The position numbers were made by a program, and so were the translations under genes. A stretch of DNA of 64,000 nucleotides, taken from the NCBI RefSeq assembly GCF_049844995.1, contig NZ_JBNCMC010000011.1, positions 1-64,000 of the forward strand, read 5' to 3'. Positions 8,008 to 16,758 of the stretch are shown piece after piece. The stretch's first letter is position 1; every line of letters starts with the position of its first letter. The notes below the pieces were generated by a model that saw only the letters and a program-made list of their open reading frames with translations, searched no databases and was not told where the DNA came from. The DNA comes from Luteimicrobium sp049844995 (lineage in GTDB: Bacteria > Actinomycetota > Actinomycetes > Actinomycetales > Cellulomonadaceae).

Positions 8008-8535
8008 TCAGTGGCCGGGCAGGCCCTGCGTCTGCGCGTTGTGCTCGTAGTAGCCGGTGTCCTTGGCGCGCTGGAACGAGCGCACGACCTCGGCCTCGGC
8101 CTCGGTGCGGCCCACCCAGTGCGCGCCCTCGACGGACTTGCCGGGCTCGAGGTCCTTGTAGACCTCGAAGAAGTGCTGGATCTCGAGACGGTGGTAGTCC
8201 GACACGTCGTCGATGTCCTGGCGCCACGCGGCGCGCTGGTCGCCGGTCGGGACGCACAGGACCTTGTCGTCGCCCCCCGCCTCGTCGCGCATGCGGAACA
8301 TGCCGAGCGCGCGGCAGCGGATCAGGCAGCCCGGGAACGTCGGCTCCTCGAGCAGCACGAGAGCGTCCAGCGGGTCCCCGTCCTCGCCGAGGGTGCCCTC
8401 GATGAAGCCGTAGTCGTCGGGATAGCGCGTCGACGTGAACAGCATGCGGTCGAGCCGGATGCGGCCCGTCGCGTGGTCCACCTCGTACTTGTTGCGCTGA
8501 CCCTTGGGGATCTCGATCGTGACGTCGAACTCCAC
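8008..8535 (-). CDS. ppa: Inorganic pyrophosphatase, family I
   Basis: 175-residue soluble enzyme that hydrolyses PPi to phosphate and pulls biosynthetic reactions forward; the length is normal for actinobacterial family I. Motifs: IEIPKGQRNKYEVDH, YPDDYGFIEGT and the metal site GEDGDPLDALVLLEEPTFPG, with the DGDPLD signature. The acidic and basic residues DQRAAW and EVYKDLEPGK follow in order. The GTG at 8535 has a good ribosome site (GGAGGAGAACA). It is transcribed alone, diverging from dacB, with a strong terminator behind it. Confidence 0.97.
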   Translation of the reverse strand: MEFDVTIEIPKGQRNKYEVDHATGRIRLDRMLFTSTRYPDDYGFIEGTLGEDGDPLDALVLLEEPTFPGCLIRCRALGMFRMRDEAGGDDKVLCVPTGDQRAAWRQDIDDVSDYHRLEIQHFFEVYKDLEPGKSVEGAHWVGRTEAEAEVVRSFQRAKDTGYYEHNAQTQGLPGH

Positions 8536-8694
8536 TGTTCTCCTCCGTGCCGTGAGAGTCGGGCTCTAGTGTGTCATGCGCACGTACGCCCAACCGGCCT
8601 GGGAGGCTTCCCGCACCCGGCCGAAACGGGTCGCAGGCGTGTGCAACGTGTCACAGGCCCGGCTCCGCGCCGGGTCGCACCGAGAGGGGACCGC

Positions 8695-10101
8695 ATGGGA
8701 CGCGCGCTTCGCGTGACGTCGATCGTCGTCGCGGCGGCGGTCGTGCTCGGCGGCGGGTACGCCGTCGCCGACGCGCACGACGTCGTGCCCGGCGTCCTCA
8801 CGACATCCCCGGAGCCGACCCCGCCGGCCCCCTTCCCGACGGCGCCCGGGGCCGACGCCCTCGCCGCGCCGAAGCCCGCGGCGAGCCTGGCGCAGGACGC
8901 GCCCGCGCCGTCGTCGGCGGCCGTGGCGGCGGCGACGTCGACGCTGGTGCACGGCGGGCAGCTCGGCTCCCACGTGGGGGTCCAGGTCACCGACCGGCTG
9001 ACCGGCGACGTGCTCGCGGCGTCCGGGGCGGGCAGCACCTACGTGCCGGCGTCCACCCAGAAGCTCCTCACGGGCGTCGCGGCGCTCACCGAGCTCGACC
9101 CCGCGTCGACGCTCCCGACGACGGTCGTGCAGGGCCCGGGCAGCACGATCGTGCTCGTCGGCGGCGGCGACCAGCTCCTCGCGGCGGGCAAGGGGTCCGC
9201 CTCGAAGGTGGACGGCCGTGCCGGGCTGGGCGACCTCGCCACCCAGGTGGCCGACGCGCTCGAGCTCCAGGGCCGCACCAGCGTGCGGCTGCTGCTCGAC
9301 GACACCCTCTTCACCGGCCCGTCCGCGAGCCCCACCTGGGACCCCGGCTTCCTCAGCGAGGGGTACGTCGCGCGCATCACGCCGCTCGCCGTGGACGAGG
9401 GCCGGATGACCGACGACGAGTACGCGCACCGCTACGCCGACCCGGCCATGAACGCCGCCGACGTCCTCGCCGCCGCGCTCGCCAAGAAGGGCGTGAAGGT
9501 CCAGGCGGTCGCGCGCGGTGAGGCGCCCGCGCACGGCGCCGAGCTCGGACGCGTCGAGTCCGCGTCCGTGCGTGACGTCGTCGCCTACGCGCTCGAGATG
9601 TCCGACAACACGATCACCGAGGGCCTCGGCCGCCTCGTCGCCGACGCCGGGGGGCTCCCCGCGAGCTTCGACGGCGCCACGAAGGCCGTGCTCGCGTCGG
9701 TCTCGCGGCTCGGCGTCGACCTCGCGGGCGCGCGGCTCGCCGACTGCTCCGGGCTCGGCGACGGCTCCCGCCTCAGCCCGCGCCAGCTCGACGAGCTCCT
9801 CGCGGTGATCACCTCCGACGACCACCCCGAGCTCACCGGCATCGTCGGGATGCTGCCCATCTCCGGGCTGCGCGGGACGCTGTCCGACCGGTTCCTCGAC
9901 GGCGACGCCCGCGGGATGGTCCGTGCCAAGACCGGCAGCCTCAACGGCGTCACCTCGCTCGCCGGGACGCTCGTGACGCACGACGGGCGCGAGCTGCTGT
10001 TCGTCGTCATGGCCGACAAGACCGGCGCCGCCGGGCAGTGGGGGCCGCGGGCCGCGCTCGACGCGTTCGTGTCGACGATCGCGTCGTGCGGCTGCTCGTA
10101 G
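8695..10101 (+). CDS. dacB: D-alanyl-D-alanine carboxypeptidase/endopeptidase, PBP4 (S13) type
   Basis: 468 residues. An N-terminal signal or anchor segment (VTSIVVAAAVVLGGGYAVA) sends it outside the membrane, where family members trim peptidoglycan stem peptides. All three serine-acyltransferase motifs are present: STQK near residue 120, SDN near 302 and KTG near 411 (RAKTGSLNG). An Ala/Pro-rich stretch follows the signal segment. The ATG at 8695 has GAGAGGGGA four bases ahead. It diverges from ppa and is followed after 48 bases by the DUF2342 gene, the order common in actinobacteria. The stop codon lies inside a copy of a dispersed motif related to the palindrome at 55562-55670. Confidence 0.93.
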   Translation: MGRALRVTSIVVAAAVVLGGGYAVADAHDVVPGVLTTSPEPTPPAPFPTAPGADALAAPKPAASLAQDAPAPSSAAVAAATSTLVHGGQLGSHVGVQVTDRLTGDVLAASGAGSTYVPASTQKLLTGVAALTELDPASTLPTTVVQGPGSTIVLVGGGDQLLAAGKGSASKVDGRAGLGDLATQVADALELQGRTSVRLLLDDTLFTGPSASPTWDPGFLSEGYVARITPLAVDEGRMTDDEYAHRYADPAMNAADVLAAALAKKGVKVQAVARGEAPAHGAELGRVESASVRDVVAYALEMSDNTITEGLGRLVADAGGLPASFDGATKAVLASVSRLGVDLAGARLADCSGLGDGSRLSPRQLDELLAVITSDDHPELTGIVGMLPISGLRGTLSDRFLDGDARGMVRAKTGSLNGVTSLAGTLVTHDGRELLFVVMADKTGAAGQWGPRAALDAFVSTIASCGCS

Positions 10102-10123
10102 GTCTCGCGCACACCCCGGGGGC
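10097..10123 (-). repeat. Half-copy of the dispersed GGGTGTGCGCG element at the dacB stop
   Basis: Read on the minus strand, 10098-10123 plus flank matches the arm and flank at 55568-55594 at 23 of 27 positions, including GGGTGTGCGCG and GACCTAC. It covers the dacB stop codon. Confidence 0.45.
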
Positions 10124-10137
10124 CCAGGCGTCGTCGC

Positions 10138-10149
10138 TAGGGTGAGTCG
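10138..10149 (+). promoter_or_regulatory. Leaderless-type -10, TAGGGT, before ATG 10150
   Basis: TAGGGT at 10138-10143, six bases, then ATG. No Shine-Dalgarno sequence precedes the start. Confidence 0.7.
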
Positions 10150-11226
10150 ATGAGCCCCGACCTGCCGCCCCGAGGCGTGAGCCTCGTCGACTGGAACGCC
10201 GCGGCCGCGGTCGCCGGCCGGCTCGCGCGTCCCGGCCCCGTCGCCGCACGCGCCGACCTCGACCTCCTCGTCGCGGGCCTGCGCGACGCGGCTGCCCGCG
10301 CCGTCGCCCCGGTCGAGGAGGTCACGGGCCTCGCGCCCGCCGACCGGGCGTCGGCGCTCAGCGACGTCTACGTCGTGGACCGCGTCCGCTGGGCGCGCGC
10401 CAACACCGAGGTCATGGACCACATGACGCGCGGCGCGCTCGACGACCTCCTCGACGACGCGCAGCCCGTCGCCGCGCTCGTCGGGGGAGCGCAGGTCGGC
10501 GCGACGCTCGCCCTCCTGTCGAGCCGCGTGCTCGGCCAGTTCGACCCGTACAGCCGACCGGGCGGCACGGGCCGGCTGCTCCTCGTCGCCCCGAACGTCC
10601 TCGGCGTCGAGCGTCAGCTCGGCGTCGACCCCGCCGACTTCCGCCTGTGGGTGTGCCTGCACGAGCAGACGCACGCGCTGCAGTTCGCGTCGTCCCCGTG
10701 GCTCGCCGAGCACCTCGCCGGCCGCGCGCGGGCGCTGATCGCGGACGTCGCGCGCTCGTCCAAGGACTTCTCCGAGGCGCGCGTCCGGGACAAGCTGAGC
10801 ACGGTCGGCCGGGCCGTCCTCGCGGCCGTGCGGGGTGAGGGTCAGTCGCTGCTCACCGGCATCGTCGACGCCGACCAGAAGGAGCGCCTCGCCGACGTGA
10901 CCGCCGTCATGGCCCTGCTCGAGGGCCACGCGGACGTCGCGATGGACGCGGTCGGGCCCGCGCTCGTGCCGAGCGTCGCGCACATCCGCGCCCGGTTCGA
11001 GGCCCGCCGCGACGCCGGCGGCACCCGCGCCGACCAGGTCCTGCGCCGCCTCCTCGGGATGGACGCCAAGATCGCCCAGTACCGCGACGGCGCCGCGTTC
11101 GTCCGCGCCGTCACCGAACGCGTCGGGCAGGACGGGCTCAACGCCGTCTGGACGTCGCCGGACACGCTGCCCACCGCCCGCGAGATCGCCGACCCCCGCG
11201 CCTGGGTGCGGCGCGTGCACGGCTGA
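10150..11226 (+). CDS. Zinc-dependent metalloprotease-fold protein (DUF2342, Zincin_2)
   Basis: 358 residues of the family often called coenzyme F420 biosynthesis-associated or putative hydrolase, found across actinobacteria beside dacB and tilS. The zinc motif HEQTH lies near residue 170 in LWVCLHEQTHALQF, and the third ligand region EGHADVAMDA follows about 90 residues later. It is likely cytoplasmic: I see no signal peptide. The activity is unproven; the motif supports a zincin fold, and a peptidase role is family inference. The ATG is fixed by TAGGGT 6 bases upstream. It precedes tilS by 9 bases. Confidence 0.88.
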   Translation: MSPDLPPRGVSLVDWNAAAAVAGRLARPGPVAARADLDLLVAGLRDAAARAVAPVEEVTGLAPADRASALSDVYVVDRVRWARANTEVMDHMTRGALDDLLDDAQPVAALVGGAQVGATLALLSSRVLGQFDPYSRPGGTGRLLLVAPNVLGVERQLGVDPADFRLWVCLHEQTHALQFASSPWLAEHLAGRARALIADVARSSKDFSEARVRDKLSTVGRAVLAAVRGEGQSLLTGIVDADQKERLADVTAVMALLEGHADVAMDAVGPALVPSVAHIRARFEARRDAGGTRADQVLRRLLGMDAKIAQYRDGAAFVRAVTERVGQDGLNAVWTSPDTLPTAREIADPRAWVRRVHG

Positions 11227-11235
11227 GGCGGACGC

Positions 11236-12366
11236 ATGGCAGGCCCGACGCCGTCCGAGGCTGCCGCGCGCGTGGCCCTACGCGGGGCGCTGGCCGACCT
11301 GCCGCGCGGCGCGCTCGTCCTCGTGGCCTGCTCCGGCGGCGCCGACTCGCTCGCCCTCGCCGCCACCGCCGGGTTCGTCGCGCCGCGGGCCGGTCTCCGC
11401 GCCGGCGCGGTCGTCGTCGACCACGGCCTGCAGCCCGGCTCCGACGACGTCGCCGCCTCCGCCGCCGGCGCGTGCCGCGGGCTGGGGCTCGAGCCGGTGG
11501 AGGTGCGCGGCGTCGTCGTGAGCCGAGGCGGGGGAGCCGGCGGGCCCGAGGCGGCGGCCCGCGACGCGCGGTACGAGGCGCTCGAGGCGGCGGCACGCGA
11601 GCACGGGGCCGCCGCCGTGCTGCTCGCACACACGCTCGACGACCAGGCCGAGACGGTGCTGCTCGGGCTCGCCCGCGGCTCCGGCGCCCGGTCGCTGGCC
11701 GGCATGGCGCCCGTCCGGGGCGTGCTGCGCCGGCCCTTCCTGGGCCTGCGGCGGGCCGACACGGAGGCCGTGTGCCGCGCCGTCGGGCTGGCGTGGTGGC
11801 ACGACCCGACGAACGGGCCCGCGCGTCCGGGCGGGCCCGCGGGTGCGGTGCCGTTCGACGACGCCCCGGGCGCAGGGACGCCGTTGCCGCTGCGCTCACG
11901 CGTGCGCACCGAGCTGCTGCCGGAGCTCGAGCGGGTCCTCGGACCCGGTGTCCCCGCCGCGCTCGCGCGCACGGCCGCGCAGCTGCGCGACGACGCCGAC
12001 GTGCTCGACGCGCTGGCCGCCGACCTCCTCGCCCGCTCCCTCGCCGACGGTGACGCCTTGTTCGCCGACGGTGACGTGGCGTCCCCGCCGGTGGTGGTCG
12101 ACGTCGGACCGCTCGCGACGGCGCCCGGCGCGCTGCGGACGCGGGCGCTGCGGCTCGCGGCGACCCGCGCCGGCTCGCCCGCGGGCGCGCTGACCGCGGC
12201 GCACGTCGCGGCCCTCGACGCGCTCGTCGTCCGGTGGCACGGGCAGGGGCCCGTCCACCTGCCGGGCCCCGTCCTCGGGTCGCGCGAGTGTGGCAGGCTT
12301 GTGCTGCGCGCCGCGGGCGCCGCCCCGGACCCGCCTGTCGGGTCGCGGCCGGCGCCTGGTCCCTGA
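11236..12366 (+). CDS. tilS: tRNA(Ile)-lysidine synthase
   Basis: 376 residues. It attaches lysine to C34 of the CAU-anticodon tRNA-Ile so that it reads AUA. The PP-loop ATP motif ACSGGADSLAL lies near residue 30; AHTLDDQAETVLLGLARGSG and RPFLGLRRADTEAVCRA follow. The protein is short, as in other actinobacteria, with a reduced C-terminal region. The ATG at 11236 lies 9 bases after the DUF2342 gene. Near residues 269-280 the coding sequence includes a 21-base-period duplication (LADGDALFADGDV) whose DNA recurs downstream of pstB. Confidence 0.93.
   Translation: MAGPTPSEAAARVALRGALADLPRGALVLVACSGGADSLALAATAGFVAPRAGLRAGAVVVDHGLQPGSDDVAASAAGACRGLGLEPVEVRGVVVSRGGGAGGPEAAARDARYEALEAAAREHGAAAVLLAHTLDDQAETVLLGLARGSGARSLAGMAPVRGVLRRPFLGLRRADTEAVCRAVGLAWWHDPTNGPARPGGPAGAVPFDDAPGAGTPLPLRSRVRTELLPELERVLGPGVPAALARTAAQLRDDADVLDALAADLLARSLADGDALFADGDVASPPVVVDVGPLATAPGALRTRALRLAATRAGSPAGALTAAHVAALDALVVRWHGQGPVHLPGPVLGSRECGRLVLRAAGAAPDPPVGSRPAPGP
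12041..12076 (+). repeat. 21-base-period tandem repeat inside tilS
   Basis: TCGCCGACGGTGACG occurs at 12041-12055 and again at 12062-12076, 21 bases apart, in frame. The same core with the same period is found at 41563-41600. Confidence 0.7.
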
Positions 12367-12410
12367 CCTGCGGCCGGCACCCCCGAACACCGAGACCCTG
12401 AGGAGCTGTC

Positions 12411-12965
12411 GTGGACCGATCCGACGTCGCGGCCGACCTGTCGAGCGTGCTGCTGTCCGAGGAGCAGCTCCAGACCCGGCTGGACGAGCTGGCGGCCCAG
12501 ATCGACGAGGACTACCGCGGGCAGGACCTCCTGCTCGTCGGGGTGCTCAAGGGCGCCGTCATGGTGATGGCGGACCTGGCGCGCCGCCTCCACCACAGCG
12601 TCGAGATGGACTGGATGGCCGTGTCGTCGTACGGCTCGGGCACCAAGTCGTCGGGCGTGGTGCGGATCCTCAAGGACCTGGACTCCGACCTCACGGGCCG
12701 CAACGTGCTCATCGTCGAGGACATCATCGACTCGGGTCTCACCCTGTCGTGGCTCAAGTCGAACCTGCGCAGCCGGGGGCCGAAGTCGGTCGAGATCGCG
12801 ACCATGCTCCGCAAGCCCGAGGCGGCCAAGGTCGACGTCGACGTGCGCTACGTCGGCTTCGACATCGCGACGGAGTTCGTCGTCGGCTACGGGCTCGACT
12901 ATGCCGAGAAGTACCGCAACCTGCCGTTCGTCGGCACGCTGGCCCCGCACGTGTACGGGGGGTGA
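12411..12965 (+). CDS. hpt: Hypoxanthine phosphoribosyltransferase
   Basis: 184-residue purine salvage enzyme that makes IMP or GMP from PRPP and the base. The PRPP-binding motif VLIVEDIIDSGLTL is complete; LLVGVLKGAVMVMADL and the base-binding C-terminal region FVVGYGLDYAEKYRNLPFVG are also present. The GTG at 12411 has GAGGAGC 4-5 bases ahead. It lies between tilS and ftsH, an order conserved in Gram-positive bacteria. Confidence 0.96.
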   Translation: MDRSDVAADLSSVLLSEEQLQTRLDELAAQIDEDYRGQDLLLVGVLKGAVMVMADLARRLHHSVEMDWMAVSSYGSGTKSSGVVRILKDLDSDLTGRNVLIVEDIIDSGLTLSWLKSNLRSRGPKSVEIATMLRKPEAAKVDVDVRYVGFDIATEFVVGYGLDYAEKYRNLPFVGTLAPHVYGG

Positions 12966-13136
12966 GCGAACGGTGCGCGTCCCGCACCCGGCGCGTGACC
13001 GTGCCGGGCAGGTCCGGGGCGCGCGTCGCCGGCGCTCTGTGCCCTGGGCGAACAGCCCCGGGTCCACTCAGCGCGAACGTGTAGTTTCGCTGCAGACGAG
13101 TGCGAGCGGAGGGACGGGGGCACAGCCCCGGCACCT

Positions 13137-15242
<2,106 letters not shown>

Positions 15243-15244
15243 GG

Positions 15245-15820
15245 GTGACGCACGACGGCGCGTTCGACGTCGCGCGCGCGGAGGCCGCCGTGCGCGAGCT
15301 GCTGCTCGCGGTGGGCGAGGACCCGGAGCGCGACGGTCTCCAGGACACGCCGGCGCGGGTCGCCCGCGCGTACCGCGAGATCTTCTCCGGCCTGCGCCAG
15401 GACCCCGCGGACGTGCTCGCCACGACCTTCGACATCGGCCACGAGGAGATGGTCCTCGTCAAGGACATCGAGGTGTACTCGACCTGCGAGCACCACCTCG
15501 TGCCCTTCCACGGGGTCGCGCACGTCGGGTACATCCCGCGCGACGGACGGGTCACCGGGCTGAGCAAGCTCGCCCGGCTCGTCGACGTCTACGCGAAGCG
15601 CCCCCAGGTCCAGGAGCGCCTCACGTCGCAGGTCGCCGACGCGCTCGTGACGCACCTGGAGCCGCTCGGCGCGATCGTCGTCTTCGAGTGCGAGCACCTG
15701 TGCATGTCGATGCGCGGGGTCCGCAAGCCCGGCGCGCGCACCGTCACCTCCGCGGTGCGGGGGCAGATGCGCGACGGCGCGACCCGCGCCGAGGCGATGA
15801 GCCTCATCCTGGGGCGCTAG
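15245..15820 (+). CDS. folE: GTP cyclohydrolase I
   Basis: 191 residues. It converts GTP to 7,8-dihydroneopterin triphosphate, the first step of folate synthesis. Zinc and active-site motifs are clear: YSTCEHHLVPFHGVAHVGYIP and FECEHLCMSMRGVRKPG. The family signature KLARLVDVYAKRPQVQERLT is intact. The GTG at 15245 follows the ftsH stop by 2 bases, with GGAGGG placed inside the ftsH end. Its stop TAG shares a base with the folP start GTG. Confidence 0.97.
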   Translation: MTHDGAFDVARAEAAVRELLLAVGEDPERDGLQDTPARVARAYREIFSGLRQDPADVLATTFDIGHEEMVLVKDIEVYSTCEHHLVPFHGVAHVGYIPRDGRVTGLSKLARLVDVYAKRPQVQERLTSQVADALVTHLEPLGAIVVFECEHLCMSMRGVRKPGARTVTSAVRGQMRDGATRAEAMSLILGR

Positions 15821-16758
15821 TGCTCCACCCGGGCACCGCGCGTCTCCCGCTGCCGGCGTCGCTGACGGCGCTGGACCGCACGCTCGTGCTCGGCGTCGTC
15901 AACGTGACTCCCGACTCGTTCTCGGACGGCGGGGAGTGGTTCGAGCCCGACGCCGCGGTCGCCCACGGCCGCGAGCTCCTCGCGGACGGCGCGGACCTGC
16001 TCGACGTGGGGGGCGAGTCGACCCGTCCCGGCGCCGTGCGCGTCGACGAGGCGGAGGAGCTCCGGCGCGTCCTGCCCGTGATCGAGGCGCTGTCGGGTGC
16101 GGGCGCGACGGTGAGCGTCGACACGACCCGCGCGCGCGTCGCCGCCCGCGCGCTCGAGGCCGGGGCGCGGATCGTCAACGACGTCTCGGGCGGGCTCGCC
16201 GACCCCGACATGCCGCGCGTCGTCGCCGGCTCGGGAGCCGTCTACGTCGCGATGCACTGGCGCGGCCACGCCGACGTCATGGACGCGAACGCCCGCTACG
16301 ACGACGTCGTCCGCGAGGTCCGTGACGAGCTCGCGGCGCGGCTCGACGCGCTGGTCACGGCGGGTGTCGACCCGCGCCAGGTGGTGCTCGACCCGGGCCT
16401 GGGATTCGCGAAGCCGGGCGTCGACAACTGGCCGCTCCTCGCGCACCTCGACGCGCTCCAGGAGCTGGGCCGCCCCGTCCTCGTCGGTGCGAGCCGCAAG
16501 CGGTTCCTCGGCCACCTGCTGGCCCGCCCGGGCGTGGACCCGGTGCCCCCGACGGAGCGCGACGCCGCCACCGCCGCGATCACGACGCTGTGCGCCGCGC
16601 AGGGCGCGTGGGCGGTCCGCGTCCACGACGTGGGGCCGTCCGCGGACGCGGTGCGAGTGGTCGAGCGATGGCAGGACGTGAGAGCATCCCGTGCGGCGTC
16701 CTCCGGATCACGCGGGGGAGCGCTGCCAGGGGCACAGCAGGAAGGACGACCATCGTGA
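15820..16758 (+). CDS. folP: Dihydropteroate synthase
   Basis: 312 residues, a TIM-barrel enzyme that joins dihydropterin pyrophosphate to p-aminobenzoate; it is the target of sulfonamides. Motifs in order: VLGVVNVTPDSFSDGGEWF (pterin/pABA loop), LLDVGGESTRPGA, IVNDVSGGL, VLDPGLGFAKPG, VGASRKRFLG and VRVHDVGP. The GTG at 15820 overlaps the folE stop by one base (taGTG), the only start consistent with the domain's N-terminus. The stop overlaps the next gene in GTGA. The last 30 residues are an uncharacterised Ser/Gly-rich tail. Confidence 0.95.
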   Translation: MLHPGTARLPLPASLTALDRTLVLGVVNVTPDSFSDGGEWFEPDAAVAHGRELLADGADLLDVGGESTRPGAVRVDEAEELRRVLPVIEALSGAGATVSVDTTRARVAARALEAGARIVNDVSGGLADPDMPRVVAGSGAVYVAMHWRGHADVMDANARYDDVVREVRDELAARLDALVTAGVDPRQVVLDPGLGFAKPGVDNWPLLAHLDALQELGRPVLVGASRKRFLGHLLARPGVDPVPPTERDAATAAITTLCAAQGAWAVRVHDVGPSADAVRVVERWQDVRASRAASSGSRGGALPGAQQEGRPS

